Assembly: GCF_030273315.1 (NCBI RefSeq)
Contig: NZ_CP127174.1
Coordinates: 868,001 to 932,000, forward strand
Length of the DNA stretch: 64,000 nucleotides
Source of the DNA: Natrialbaceae archaeon AArc-T1-2
Lineage (GTDB): Archaea > Halobacteriota > Halobacteria > Halobacteriales > Natrialbaceae
Reading direction: 5' to 3'
In this document: positions 1-8,397 of the stretch, piece by piece
How the letters are laid out: each line of letters starts with the position of its first letter
How positions within the stretch are numbered: position 1 is the stretch's first letter
Notes under the pieces: generated by a model
Seen by the model: the letters and a program-made list of their open reading frames with translations, nothing else
What the model was told of the DNA's origin: nothing
The model's database searches: none
Program-made: the position numbers and the translations under genes

Positions 1-2
1 GG

Positions 3-371
3 GCGAAACGCCAGTTCCTCGAGACGGTCGCGTCGGCGGGACTCGTCGTCGAGGACGAACGCGAAGCGACGCGGTTCGAACGTGCCGACGGGACGACCGG
101 GAAGCGGTACGTCCTCGAGACCGCGTCCCGAACCGACACCGATCGGGCGAGCGCGGACGCGATCGCCGCCGAGACCCACGTCGCCGTCTGGCCGACCGAC
201 GAGGCCTACGGGATGGCCGGCGGGACGCTCCCGCTCGAAGATGGTGACCTCGATACGCTCGACGCCGACCTCGAGATCGCCCCTGGACGAGAGCGCAAGC
301 GTGTCTACGAGTTCGTTCGGACCGTCGACCCCGGATCCGGCTGCGAATCGCCGGTCGACCGGGACGGGTGA
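3..371 (+). CDS. Hypothetical protein, C-terminal part (cut by window edge)
   Basis: An open frame enters from the left edge and ends at TGA 369-371, giving about 122 residues of the C-terminus. The residues are acidic with the codon bias of the neighbours, and the frame has no stop. It contains AKRQFLETVASAGLVVEDE near the edge and GKRYVLETA further on, and looks soluble. I do not recognise the family. The competing frame on the same strand is Arg/Pro/Ser-rich, as expected of a shadow in GC-rich haloarchaeal DNA, so I chose this one. A small membrane protein gene follows 58 bp downstream on the same strand. Confidence 0.6.
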   Translation, partial: AKRQFLETVASAGLVVEDEREATRFERADGTTGKRYVLETASRTDTDRASADAIAAETHVAVWPTDEAYGMAGGTLPLEDGDLDTLDADLEIAPGRERKRVYEFVRTVDPGSGCESPVDRDG

Positions 372-429
372 CACCGGGGCTTGCGCGCTCCGGGCCAGCC
401 GTTACCCCGCCGGCCCCGATAGAGCGGGT

Positions 430-633
430 ATGGCACTCCAACGACTTCTCGGTTCGCGGGCGACTCGATCGGTAACCGTACTGTCGGTGTTGCTCGAGGC
501 GAAACGGGCGTTCGACCGGAACAACACCGTTCGAGCGGCCGCGTTGCTCGGCGTCGCGGCCCTCGCCTGGAAGTGGACGATGCTCGGGATGGCGGCACAG
601 GGCATCGTCAAACTGTTGCGTGGCGGCCGATAA
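430..633 (+). CDS. Small membrane-associated hypothetical protein (67 aa)
   Basis: The product is 67 residues, starting MALQRLLGSRATRSV and ending KLLRGGR. The middle holds an amphipathic stretch and one hydrophobic segment (AAALLGVAALAWKWTMLGMAAQ, roughly residues 35-57). It belongs to a type of tiny one-helix protein common in haloarchaea, and I cannot give it a function. The frame stays open further upstream, but that part is a low-complexity shadow of the previous gene, so the ATG at 430 is the sensible start. Confidence 0.55.
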   Translation: MALQRLLGSRATRSVTVLSVLLEAKRAFDRNNTVRAAALLGVAALAWKWTMLGMAAQGIVKLLRGGR

Positions 634-705
634 CTCGATGGCGTAGTGGTCGCGCGTCGGGTTCTGCGAGTCGAGTTTCGACGAGAACGTGCCGATTCTT
701 GGACG

Positions 706-1080
706 TCACGGTGGACGCCAGGTACCGGTATCGAGTCCGAAAGGGGCCCACTCGAACAGGAGAAGTATGACATTGTTGAAAACAAAAAGAACGTACAGTG
801 CGACTAGCGCTGCGACGAACACCACGTCCGATGGATTGGGAAGGAAGTTTCCGACGATGATAACGAGAGCAACGTAGCAACAGGCAGCGAGCACGATTCC
901 GGGTATTCCGAACAACGTGTAGAAAAACACGGTGACAGGGTTGAGTTCGACCGCGTACGGGACCAGAATCAAGAACACGGCAGTGATCGTATCGACGGCC
1001 CACAGAAGGAGAAAGGTCCGGCGAAGCAACGGGGAGTTCGGTGGCGTTACGTACCGGTTCGAACGAATCCGACCTGACAT
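706..1080 (-). CDS. Membrane protein, DUF5658-like
   Basis: The product is 124 residues with about three to four hydrophobic segments (LLLWAVDTITAVFLILVPYA, then FGIPGIVLAACCYVALVIIV, then VVFVAALVALYVLFVFNNVILLL). The pattern 'helix, VELNPV, helix' resembles the DUF5658 type of small archaeal membrane proteins; this match is from memory. Function is unknown. Another small membrane protein gene lies 19 bp upstream in the same orientation (1100-1504), so the two may be cotranscribed. Confidence 0.6.
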   Translation of the reverse strand: MSGRIRSNRYVTPPNSPLLRRTFLLLWAVDTITAVFLILVPYAVELNPVTVFFYTLFGIPGIVLAACCYVALVIIVGNFLPNPSDVVFVAALVALYVLFVFNNVILLLFEWAPFGLDTGTWRPP

Positions 1081-1099
1081 ACAACACCTCGAGTCGGTC

Positions 1100-1504
1100 T
1101 TACGCTCGCGTGCCGGCCGTCGCTTTCGCGGTCCGACGGTGTCTTGCCCACGAGCCGATCACGCCACCCAGCGCGCCGGGGATGGCGTACAACGCAAGCA
1201 GGAGGGCCCCAAGGACGAGTACACCGAACGATGCGACGAGCCCCGAAAATAGCAGGGTCGTAACCGTCACAATGGTCACCAGGACTAGCGATCCGAAGGC
1301 GGTCGCGATACCGCCGTGGACCGCACCGGAACTCGCTGCTCCGCCAGCGAGGTATCCGGCAGTGAGACCACCGATCAGCCCGATTCCGCCCCAGTACAGC
1401 ACCACGATCGAGATTCCTGACCCGACGGAGACGGGGCCGCTGATAGACCCTGCCACGAGGCTCACGACGAATCCGGTCAGAACAGCTCTCCAGTTGACGC
1501 CCAT
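1100..1504 (-). CDS. DUF5518-type small membrane protein
   Basis: The product is 134 residues, starting MGVNWRAVLTGFVVSLVAG. Four hydrophobic, Gly/Ala-rich segments are followed by a short basic tail (ARHRRTAKATAGTRA). The opening 'NWRAVLTGF' followed by glycine-rich helices is typical of the DUF5518 family, which is very common in haloarchaea and has no known function. The basic C-terminus is probably cytoplasmic. Confidence 0.7.
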   Translation of the reverse strand: MGVNWRAVLTGFVVSLVAGSISGPVSVGSGISIVVLYWGGIGLIGGLTAGYLAGGAASSGAVHGGIATAFGSLVLVTIVTVTTLLFSGLVASFGVLVLGALLLALYAIPGALGGVIGSWARHRRTAKATAGTRA

Positions 1505-1579
1505 GTCCAGCCGTCACTACGTTGTCAGTAGAGATAAACCTCGTTCAGCGAAGACGGACAGTTCGATCCACGTCCCGTA

Positions 1580-2164
1580 TCAGCTCGTAGCGAGCCAGGT
1601 TTCGATCTCCTCGGCTAACGCACCTCGTCGGTGAATCTTTCCGCTCGAGACGTCGACGACGGTACTCTCGGTCCCCTCGGTCTCGCCCCCGTCGAGGACG
1701 ACCGCCGCCGCCTCGACGATCTCCGGATCGAGTTCCTCGACGCGACGAGCGCTGTCTCGCCCGCTGACGTTCGCGCTCGTCGCCGTCACCGCGGTCCCGG
1801 CTCGCTCGAGAAAGCGCAGCGCGCCCTGGTGGTCCGGAACCCGGACGCCGACGCGGTCGCGGCCGGCGACCAGTTCCGTCGGAACCGCCTCGCGGCGTCG
1901 ACAGAGCACCGTCACGGGGCCGGGGAGAAACGCCGCCATGAACCGACGTTCACGGTCGCTCGCGCGGACGTACTCGAGTGCCGACGGTACCGAGGGGACC
2001 GCGAGCGAGACCGGGTTCGATCGATCGCGGCCTTTCGCCGCGAAGACACGGTCGACGGCGTCGGAGTCGGTGGCGTCGGCACCGAGACCGTAGACCGTCT
2101 CCGTCGGGTAGACGACGAGTTCGCCGGCCTGGATCGCCTCCGTTGCACGCTCGAGGTCGTTCAT
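1580..2164 (-). CDS. Threonylcarbamoyl-AMP synthase (Sua5/YrdC/TsaC)
   Basis: This enzyme makes threonylcarbamoyl-AMP from L-threonine, bicarbonate and ATP, the first step of the universal t6A modification at position 37 of ANN-decoding tRNAs. The product is 194 residues, a single YrdC domain without the extra C-terminal Sua5 domain. Visible signatures are YPTETVYGLGADATDSDAV near the N-terminus, the KGRDRSNPVSLAV substrate motif, VGVRVPDH, and TSANVSG near residue 130. It starts at the ATG at 2164, 40 bp from the stop of the peroxiredoxin gene to its right. Cytoplasmic and probably essential. Confidence 0.92.
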   Translation of the reverse strand: MNDLERATEAIQAGELVVYPTETVYGLGADATDSDAVDRVFAAKGRDRSNPVSLAVPSVPSALEYVRASDRERRFMAAFLPGPVTVLCRRREAVPTELVAGRDRVGVRVPDHQGALRFLERAGTAVTATSANVSGRDSARRVEELDPEIVEAAAVVLDGGETEGTESTVVDVSSGKIHRRGALAEEIETWLATS

Positions 2165-2204
2165 CGACGCGAAGTCGGGCCGTCGCGAGCAAAAGCGTCC
2201 CGGC

Positions 2205-2720
2205 TCACGCCGACGCGAGGGCGTCTTCGATCTCGTCGTAGTCGGGGAACTCGGGCCACTCGTCGGCCACCCAGGCGTGGGAGATGGTCCTGTCCGACTC
2301 GAGGACGAAGACGGCGAGTCGAGGCTCGGAGATGCCGGTCATCCCGTCGAGGTCGTGACCGACCCCGTAGGTCTCGGCGACCTCGTTGGCCGGGTCAGAG
2401 AAGATCGGAAACGGGAGGTCGTACTCGTCGATGAGTCGTTTGTGTGCGTACGGCGTCGAGATAGAGACGCCGACGACGGTCGCCTCCCGGTCGTCCCAGC
2501 CCCGCTCTTTCAGCTCCTCCCAGGTGTGGGTCGCGAGGAAGGTGCGGTTCATCGGCGTGAACACGAGGATCACGCGACCGTCGTCCGTAAGCTCGGACAG
2601 CGAGCGGTCCTCCCAGTACTCCGGGGTGACCAGCGGCCGGGTGAAGTCGGGTGCCTCGTCGCCGGGCTCGGGATGGGATGTGGGAGCCAGATCGACGACG
2701 TCGAACTCCATCATCGGCAC
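2205..2720 (-). CDS. Peroxiredoxin-like protein (AhpC/TSA fold)
   Basis: The product is 171 residues with a thioredoxin fold of the AhpC/TSA/redoxin group (GDEAPDFTRPLV, VILVFTPMNRTFLATHTWEELKERGWDDREATVVGVS, PFPIFSDPANEVAETYGV). The peroxidatic position that normally reads T-x-x-C in peroxiredoxins reads TPMNRTF here, with no cysteine, and I see no cysteine elsewhere in the protein. It may therefore be a structural relative rather than a peroxidase. The first codons overlap the end of the glutaredoxin-like gene upstream by 10 bp, which implies translational coupling and a shared redox role. Confidence 0.8.
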   Translation of the reverse strand: MPMMEFDVVDLAPTSHPEPGDEAPDFTRPLVTPEYWEDRSLSELTDDGRVILVFTPMNRTFLATHTWEELKERGWDDREATVVGVSISTPYAHKRLIDEYDLPFPIFSDPANEVAETYGVGHDLDGMTGISEPRLAVFVLESDRTISHAWVADEWPEFPDYDEIEDALASA

Positions 2721-3022
2721 TCACCGCCGTCGGCGACGGCCGCGTCGGCGCTTGGGTCCCCGTCGCCGCCGTAGGTCGTCTCGAGGTAGTCGGCGATGTT
2801 CTCGCTTTCGGCCATCGTAACCCCGGTTCGCTCGTCGACGATGACGGGGACGGTCCGGACGCCGGCGACGCGTTTGACGACGTCGCGTCGCGAGTGCAGC
2901 GGTTCGACGAACCGCGAGCGGTAGGACAGGTCGTACGCCTGCAACAGGCGGGTGATGCGCTCACAGAACGGACAGCCCTGGAGCCGGTAGAACGTAATCG
3001 GCGGATCTGTCGTCTCGGCCAT
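2711..3022 (-). CDS. Glutaredoxin-like / GST N-terminal domain protein
   Basis: The product is 103 residues. The thioredoxin-fold N-terminus carries a CPFC redox motif (FYRLQGCPFCERITRLL), followed by the cis-proline strand VRTVPVIVDERTG and the glutathione/thiol-site signature MAESENIADYLE. This is the glutaredoxin or GST N-terminal arrangement without the helical GST C-domain. Haloarchaea use gamma-glutamylcysteine rather than glutathione, so the partner thiol is probably that (inference). It forms an operon with the overlapping peroxiredoxin-like gene. Confidence 0.85.
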   Translation of the reverse strand: MAETTDPPITFYRLQGCPFCERITRLLQAYDLSYRSRFVEPLHSRRDVVKRVAGVRTVPVIVDERTGVTMAESENIADYLETTYGGDGDPSADAAVADGGECR

Positions 3023-3158
3023 GTACGCGTGTTCGGAAACTGGCGTGGTAAGCGTGTCGCCGGCGACGGCACGACCGACTGCGCATGCCGATGTCGGTAT
3101 CCTGGGTCAAAAAAAGCGGAAAAGGTTAATCGCACCGGTGACAACGCCCACGTACTCA

Positions 3159-4529
3159 ATGGTGTCGGCTCTACTCGGCGAGTTGGTACTGGCGACGTAC
3201 GACGTTCCCTGGCTGGGCGTCGACGTCAGCCGGTCTGCGGTGACGATTACGGGCGTGGTAGCTGTCGCCGTGCTCATCTTTCTCTCCGGCTTTTTCTCCT
3301 CGTCGGAGATCGCGATGTTCTCGCTGCCGAAACACCGCATCGAGGGGATGGTCGAGGACGGGGTTACAGGTGCCGAACTCGTCAAAGAGCTCAAAGACGA
3401 CCCACACCGGCTGCTCGTGACGATCCTCGTCGGAAACAACATCGTCAACATCGCGATGTCGTCGATCGCGACGGCGCTTCTGTCGATTTACTTCGGCGGA
3501 CTGATCGGTGTCATCCTCGCGACGTTCGGGATCACCGCGATCGTGTTGCTGTTCGGTGAGAGCGCACCGAAGTCCTACGCCGTCGAGAACACCGAGTCGT
3601 GGGCGCTCCGGATCGCGAAGCCGCTTCGCATCACCGAGTACCTGCTGTATCCGCTCATCGTCCTCTTCGATTACCTCACCCGGCAGGTGAACAAGCTCAC
3701 GGGATCGACGGGGGCGATCGAGACGCCCTACGTCACCCGCGACGAGATTCAGGAGATGATCGAGTCCGGCGAGCGCGAGGGGGTCCTGGCGGAGGAAGAA
3801 CACGAGATGCTCACGCGGATCTTTCGGTTCAACAACACCATCGTCAAGGAGGTGATGACGCCCCGGCTCGACGTGACCGCGGTGCCGAAAGATGCCGACA
3901 TCGACGAGGCCATCGAGACCTGTATTCAAAGCGGCCACGCCCGCCTGCCCGTCTACGAGGGGAGTCTCGACAGCATCCAGGGCGTCGTCCACATTCGAGA
4001 CCTCGTGCGCGATCTCAACTACGGCGAGGGCGACGACCTCGAGCTCGAAGACCTCATCCACCCGACGCTGCACGTCCCCGAGTCGAAAAACGTCGACGAA
4101 CTGCTCTCCGAGATGCGGGAAAACCGGATGCACATGGCGATCGTCATCGACGAGTTCGGCACCACCGAGGGGATCGTCACGATGGAGGATATGATCGAGG
4201 AGATCGTCGGCGAGATCCTAGAGGGCGGCGAGGAAGAGCCTATCGAGGAGATCGACGACCGGACCGTCTTGGTCCGTGGCGAGGTCAACATCGAGGACGT
4301 CAACGAGGCACTCGAGGTCGAGTTGCCGGAAGGCGAGGAGTTCGAGACGATCGCCGGCTTCATCTTCAACCGTGCGGGCCGACTCGTCGAGGAGGGCGAG
4401 GAGATCACCTTCGACGGCGTTCGGATCACGGTCGAAGACGTCGAGAACACCCGGATCATGAAAGCGCGACTGACGAAACTCGAGGAATCCCCGGCCACGA
4501 CGGAAGGCGACAAAGTCGTCGAAGAGTAG
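3159..4529 (+). CDS. CNNM/CorC-family membrane protein (hemolysin-like, CBS pair)
   Basis: The product is 456 residues. The N-terminal CNNM (DUF21) membrane domain shows SGFFSSSEIAMFSLPKHRI, NNIVNIAMSSIATALLSIYFGG and LLFGESAPKSYAVE. A CBS pair follows (MTPRLDVTAVPKDADIDEAIE; HLHVPESKNVDELLSEM-type second repeat), then a CorC/HlyC domain (FNRAGRLVEEGEEITFDG). Family members are linked to Mg2+/Na+ or cobalt export; the 'hemolysin' name is historical. The frame is open upstream to 3021, but that part reads as non-coding, and the ATG at 3159 directly precedes the first membrane segment. The A/T-rich stretch ending near 3128 is a plausible promoter. Confidence 0.9.
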   Translation: MVSALLGELVLATYDVPWLGVDVSRSAVTITGVVAVAVLIFLSGFFSSSEIAMFSLPKHRIEGMVEDGVTGAELVKELKDDPHRLLVTILVGNNIVNIAMSSIATALLSIYFGGLIGVILATFGITAIVLLFGESAPKSYAVENTESWALRIAKPLRITEYLLYPLIVLFDYLTRQVNKLTGSTGAIETPYVTRDEIQEMIESGEREGVLAEEEHEMLTRIFRFNNTIVKEVMTPRLDVTAVPKDADIDEAIETCIQSGHARLPVYEGSLDSIQGVVHIRDLVRDLNYGEGDDLELEDLIHPTLHVPESKNVDELLSEMRENRMHMAIVIDEFGTTEGIVTMEDMIEEIVGEILEGGEEEPIEEIDDRTVLVRGEVNIEDVNEALEVELPEGEEFETIAGFIFNRAGRLVEEGEEITFDGVRITVEDVENTRIMKARLTKLEESPATTEGDKVVEE

Positions 4530-4616
4530 CCGTTAGCAGCTACCGTGAACGGTCGCCAGATACGAGTGTGGCACCGATACCGACGTCCGGCCGCGTATCG
4601 CCGACCCGTACGACGA

Positions 4617-5285
4617 TCACCGCGAGCGAACGATCGCCTGCAACTCGCGGGCGACTGCCGGCGGCACGACGAGCCGTCGGGGGCCTTTCACGTACTGGCC
4701 GTCGGGCTGGGCGTACCTGAGTTTCACGATCGCCGTCTCCCCGATTCGCCGTACCGAGACGTCCTCGACGTCGTCCAGGTCGACCGACTGCTCCGGCTCG
4801 TAGAGGTAGAGTCGCTTCTCGTCGGGATCGAGTGACCCGACGGACTGGAGAAACGATGATCCCACGAGCAAAAAGAGCGCGATCGGGATCGTAAGCGCTG
4901 CCACGAAGAAGCCGACACCGGGGCCGAGTCCGAACGCCAACCCGTAGATCACGGCACCCATCACGACCGCGCCGACCGCGGTGTCGAGTACGCGCTGGAG
5001 TCGTCCGTCGCCGACCGAGACGCCAGGTATCGCCTCGAGGACGGCCTCGAGACGACCCTCGGTGCGGTTGATGGCCGCGAAGACGAGAATTACACCCGCG
5101 ATGGCGGCGAGGGCGGCGATGACGACGGACTGTCCGCCGGTTTCGCCGGTCAGCGCGAAGAATCGTCCGTAGATCATGAGGCTGATCGCGGCGACGAAGG
5201 TCCCGGAACCGAGCGCCCACAGGATACGAACGGTCCGAAAGTTCGAGGCGTCACGTCGCCACTGAACCGTTCGAGAGTCGTTCAT
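4617..5285 (-). CDS. Membrane protein with C-terminal soluble domain, unknown function
   Basis: The product is 222 residues. Two pairs of hydrophobic segments (about residues 24-70 and 103-145) are followed by a soluble tail (DEKRLYLYEPEQSVDLDDVEDVSVRRIGETAIVKLRY). The tail looks like a small beta domain of the PH-like type often fused to membrane helices in archaea; that comparison is inference. The central piece NRTEGRLEAVLEAIPGVSVGDGRLQ separates the helix pairs. Function unknown. The gene starts at the ATG at 5285 and sits 49 bp downstream of the phosphate transporter stop, on the same strand. Confidence 0.65.
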   Translation of the reverse strand: MNDSRTVQWRRDASNFRTVRILWALGSGTFVAAISLMIYGRFFALTGETGGQSVVIAALAAIAGVILVFAAINRTEGRLEAVLEAIPGVSVGDGRLQRVLDTAVGAVVMGAVIYGLAFGLGPGVGFFVAALTIPIALFLLVGSSFLQSVGSLDPDEKRLYLYEPEQSVDLDDVEDVSVRRIGETAIVKLRYAQPDGQYVKGPRRLVVPPAVARELQAIVRSR

Positions 5286-5334
5286 GGATATACGTCGACG
5301 ACGATCCGGTAAAGCACGTTCGGTCTCCGGTCCG

Positions 5335-6519
5335 TCACAAGATCGCGCTTACAGTTGCGTACCCCGCGTAGCCGACCCCGAGCGAGAGGGCGAGCGAAAG
5401 TACCCACGCGAGGACGGTGTAGCCCATCTTGCTCGCGCTGACACCGCCTCCCGTATCGGCGGCGTAGCCGCTTCCGATGATCGAGCTAACGATGATCTCG
5501 TTGAACGAGACGGGGATGCCGAAGAGAACGGCCGTCTGAGCGATGATAAACGAGGGAATGAGTGCGGCGATCGACCGTCGAGGACCGAGCGAGGAGTAAT
5601 CTTGCGAGATCGCTTTGATCATTCGCGGTGCACCGGTCCAGGAGCCGACGAGCAGACCGAAGCCGCCACCGACGAGCAAGGCGATCATGGGGAGGCCGAC
5701 GTCGCCCGACAGCGGCAACAACGGTCCGATCGCGAGCCCGACCTGGCTGCCGCCCGCGGAGAACGCCACGAGCCCGCCGAGAACGAGCAGGAAGTGTCGC
5801 TCGGCCCGTTCGATGCCGCCACGGAGGTCGAACCAGAGTGCAAGCGCCCAAAGCGCCGCAATCGTCACGGTGACGGCGACGACGCCAGGAAGCTGTGAGA
5901 CGGGGAGCCAACCCGCAAGCTCGAGTGCGATCGAGGCACCGGCGTCCGGCGGTCCGAGCACTGCAAACTCGATGTTCGCGACGAGCGCGCCGACGATCGC
6001 CGCGAGGGCGAGGATCAGGAACTGTTCCGGGAGCGGCTCTACCCGTAGCGTTCGGGCGATGGCGTAGGCGATACCACCACCGATAAACGGCGTCAGTATC
6101 CACAACGCGGCGATTTCGGTGTACTTCGCCCACGCCGGGTCGCCGCCCATCGCCAACCCGACGCCGATCACCGCGCCCGTGACGGTAAACGCCGTCGCGA
6201 TCGGGTAGCCGGTGAAGACCCCGAACGCCACGAGGATCGCGGCGATCGTCAGTCCGATCGTCGCCGCAACCGGCGACAGCGTCACGCCGCCGATGAGTTC
6301 GGCTCCGACTGCCTCGGAGACGTTCGCACCCTGTAACACTGCTCCTGCAAACCCGAGAATACCGACGATGAACCCCGCTCGCATCACCGAGATCGCGTTC
6401 GCGCCGACCGCCGGCGCAAACGGCGTCGATCCGGACGATCCTGCTCCGATCGACCACGCCATGAAGAGACTCGCAATCGCGGCCACGGCGAAGGTTCCCA
6501 GCGTCGCGACGTCGACCAT
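5335..6519 (-). CDS. Inorganic phosphate transporter, PiT family
   Basis: The product is 394 residues and nearly all membrane segments. The duplicated PiT signature is visible: SSGSTPFAPAVGANAISVMRAG with IVGILGFAGAVLQGANVSEA in the first half, and SFNEIIVSSIIGSGYA with ASKMGYTVLAWVLSL in the second. PiT proteins import phosphate by cation symport with low affinity. No PhoU-like partner is next to it. Confidence 0.9.
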   Translation of the reverse strand: MVDVATLGTFAVAAIASLFMAWSIGAGSSGSTPFAPAVGANAISVMRAGFIVGILGFAGAVLQGANVSEAVGAELIGGVTLSPVAATIGLTIAAILVAFGVFTGYPIATAFTVTGAVIGVGLAMGGDPAWAKYTEIAALWILTPFIGGGIAYAIARTLRVEPLPEQFLILALAAIVGALVANIEFAVLGPPDAGASIALELAGWLPVSQLPGVVAVTVTIAALWALALWFDLRGGIERAERHFLLVLGGLVAFSAGGSQVGLAIGPLLPLSGDVGLPMIALLVGGGFGLLVGSWTGAPRMIKAISQDYSSLGPRRSIAALIPSFIIAQTAVLFGIPVSFNEIIVSSIIGSGYAADTGGGVSASKMGYTVLAWVLSLALSLGVGYAGYATVSAIL

Positions 6520-6576
6520 CTACCGGCGTTCTGCTGGCTGCCCTGATAAGTGTGGCGACCTGTCGGCGTACCGGGA

Positions 6577-7293
6577 TCAGTTCGTCATCGACTGTGAGTC
6601 GTCGTCGGGTTCGGGCGGCGGCTCGGCACCCTCGACGGCCTCGGCTGCCTCGGTGTCTTTCTCGACCTCGATGTGCCAGCGATCGATCTCGTCTTCGTAC
6701 TCGGTCAGCCGATCGGAGACGGTGTCTTTGAGCTCGTCATCGTTGACGTTGACCTCGAAGACGAATATCTCGCGGTCGTCCCCGCCGGACTGTTGGATGT
6801 TGGCGCTGACGAGTTCGTTGTCGAAGTAGTACGGCGCGAGTTGAGTCATCACGCGTTCGTAGACCGTGTCCTCGACGCGACGGAGCGCCCTCCGGCTAGC
6901 CGTGTCGGCAGCGCGTGCGACGTAATCGACCGACTCCTTCCAGGTGTCGACTGCGCTCTCGGTATCTTCCTCCTCGAGTGCTTCGTACGACTCCGAGAGT
7001 TTCTCGCCGGCGGTTTTGATGTCTTCGTCGGGCTCTTTACCGGCTTTCTCGCCTTTTCCTTCCTCGACGTGTGCCTGTTCGGCGGTCTTCTCGCTGACGT
7101 CTTCCTCGAGGGTCTCGTGGGACTTCGGTCGCCAGTCGTCCCACTCCTCGAAGGCGCGGGCGAACCGGGCTCCGTAGTCCGCGTCGGGATCGTGGACGCC
7201 TTCGTCCCGGAGCGCGTGCGTGACCCGTTCGCCGTGTTCGACGACGTCTCCCCAGTCGCCACGGATCTTGAATCCCGAGATGCTCTCTTCCAT
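6577..7293 (-). CDS. DUF5828-type acidic hypothetical protein
   Basis: The product is 238 residues, very acidic and mostly helical (EEWDDWRPKSHETLEEDVSEKTAEQAHVEEG in the first half; ADTASRRALRRVEDTVYERVMTQLAPYYFDNELVSANIQ in the middle). A more globular C-terminal part follows (REIFVFEVNVNDDELKDTVSDRL), then a disordered Pro/Asp tail. I associate it with the haloarchaeal DUF5828 family, from memory. Function unknown. No signal peptide or membrane segment; probably cytoplasmic. Confidence 0.65.
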   Translation of the reverse strand: MEESISGFKIRGDWGDVVEHGERVTHALRDEGVHDPDADYGARFARAFEEWDDWRPKSHETLEEDVSEKTAEQAHVEEGKGEKAGKEPDEDIKTAGEKLSESYEALEEEDTESAVDTWKESVDYVARAADTASRRALRRVEDTVYERVMTQLAPYYFDNELVSANIQQSGGDDREIFVFEVNVNDDELKDTVSDRLTEYEDEIDRWHIEVEKDTEAAEAVEGAEPPPEPDDDSQSMTN

Positions 7294-7356
7294 TCGATTA
7301 GTGCACCGATATGTGCCCGGACGGTATAAACTTCGTTGCTGGATCGCCTCGAGTGG

Positions 7357-7926
7357 TTAGTAGAGCTGCTCCGATCGGCTGTCCGTCGGCTGTGGACGCT
7401 GCCCCCCCTCCGACTGTCGGCCGCCCTGTCGTCTCTCGCCCATCCGGAGCAACGTCTCACAGGAGTCGATCGTACGGGTGATCGCCGAGATCGTCTCCGT
7501 GACGTGGGGGTGTCGTTGCTGGTGACGTTCTATTTCGGGCAGTGCCTCCCTCGCAACGTGGACGAACGCCTCGGCCAGGTCGGGTCCGAACATCGAGTCG
7601 CGGGCGATCAACTTCTCGTTGAGTGCTGCGATCTCGGCGATGTCCTCACAGACTCGTGTACACTCTGCGAGCTGTGGACCGCCGTAGGCACACTCTTTCG
7701 CACACCACTCGGCGACGTGGGTCACCTCGTTGAAATCCTCGAGAGCGATGCGTAGCTCGTTCGTGAGATGGTCCTCGAACTGTGGGGCCGCCTGGGCTGG
7801 GCGCTGTTGCTGGTCGTCCATCGGCTGGTCCTGCTGTGGCCGTGACCGTGCCGGCGTTCCCTGACCGTACGCCGACTGCTGTTTTCCGTACCGTCGCAGC
7901 CGTCGATCCTGGTGTTCCTGATGCAT
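7357..7926 (-). CDS. Cys-containing helical-bundle protein, possibly Csp/DUF326-like
   Basis: The product is 189 residues: a Gln/Arg-rich disordered head of about 45 residues, a helical core, and a Gln/Gly-rich tail. The core has cysteines spaced along helices (EWCAKECAYGGPQLAECTRVCEDIAEIAALNEKLI, and SCETLL later). This recalls the four-helix Cys-rich bundles of copper-storage (Csp) and DUF326 proteins, though there are fewer Cys than in Csp1/3. The Met at about residue 36 (MDDQQQRP) is an alternative start. Metal binding is inference only. Confidence 0.55.
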   Translation of the reverse strand: MHQEHQDRRLRRYGKQQSAYGQGTPARSRPQQDQPMDDQQQRPAQAAPQFEDHLTNELRIALEDFNEVTHVAEWCAKECAYGGPQLAECTRVCEDIAEIAALNEKLIARDSMFGPDLAEAFVHVAREALPEIERHQQRHPHVTETISAITRTIDSCETLLRMGERRQGGRQSEGGQRPQPTDSRSEQLY

Positions 7927-8119
7927 TCGAGATCACCACTCTCCGGGCGTGGGTGTTGGACTAACGACGAACCCTCGGATAAAGCGCCACGACCGTTACG
8001 ACCGTTTTCGGCTCGGTTCGGCCGGTTCCAGAACGGACGCAGCGGCGAGTCTGCCCGCAGCCGGCTGGGCCGTTCCACGGGCGAAACCTCGCTTTACTGT
8101 CGCAACCGATCGCTGCGCA

Positions 8120-8338
8120 CTACGGTCGCGTGACGACGTACGTCACCACGAACAACAAGAGCGCACCCGTCGCGACGTTGACCAGCGAAAACGTCATCAC
8201 GCCGAGGAGGTCGAGCCCCCAGACGACCGTCCACGCGAACGCCGTCGAGAGGAGGGCGTTCAACGCGAGCACGACCCGCGGATCGCCACGAGAGGATTCA
8301 AGTCCCTCGGAGAAACCGCCGTCGCCGTCCCTGCTCAT
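8120..8338 (-). CDS. Small two-helix membrane protein
   Basis: The product is 72 residues if begun at the ATG at 8338 (MSRDGDGGF). A short acidic head and a linker are followed by two hydrophobic helices (VVLALNALLSTAFAWTVVWG and VNVATGALLLFVVTYVVTRP). An upstream ATG at 8362 adds eight residues. Typical of small haloarchaeal membrane proteins with no assigned function. It is divergent from the membrane gene at 8398, with only 59 bp between the chosen starts, so the promoters must be closely packed. Confidence 0.55.
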   Translation of the reverse strand: MSRDGDGGFSEGLESSRGDPRVVLALNALLSTAFAWTVVWGLDLLGVMTFSLVNVATGALLLFVVTYVVTRP

Positions 8339-8397
8339 ACTGTGAACGGGGTCGTTCACCACTTAGCTCTTTGTCCGTTGGGGGTGAAGCAGGCGGT

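Noticed and set aside
1631-2434. 267-codon plus-strand open frame over the Sua5 gene
   Set aside because: Arg/Pro/Ser-rich translation antisense to a clear YrdC-domain gene; typical shadow in GC-rich haloarchaeal DNA.
3171-4133. 320-codon minus-strand frame opposite the CNNM gene
   Set aside because: No recognisable motif, His/Arg-rich, and the opposite strand has a full family match.
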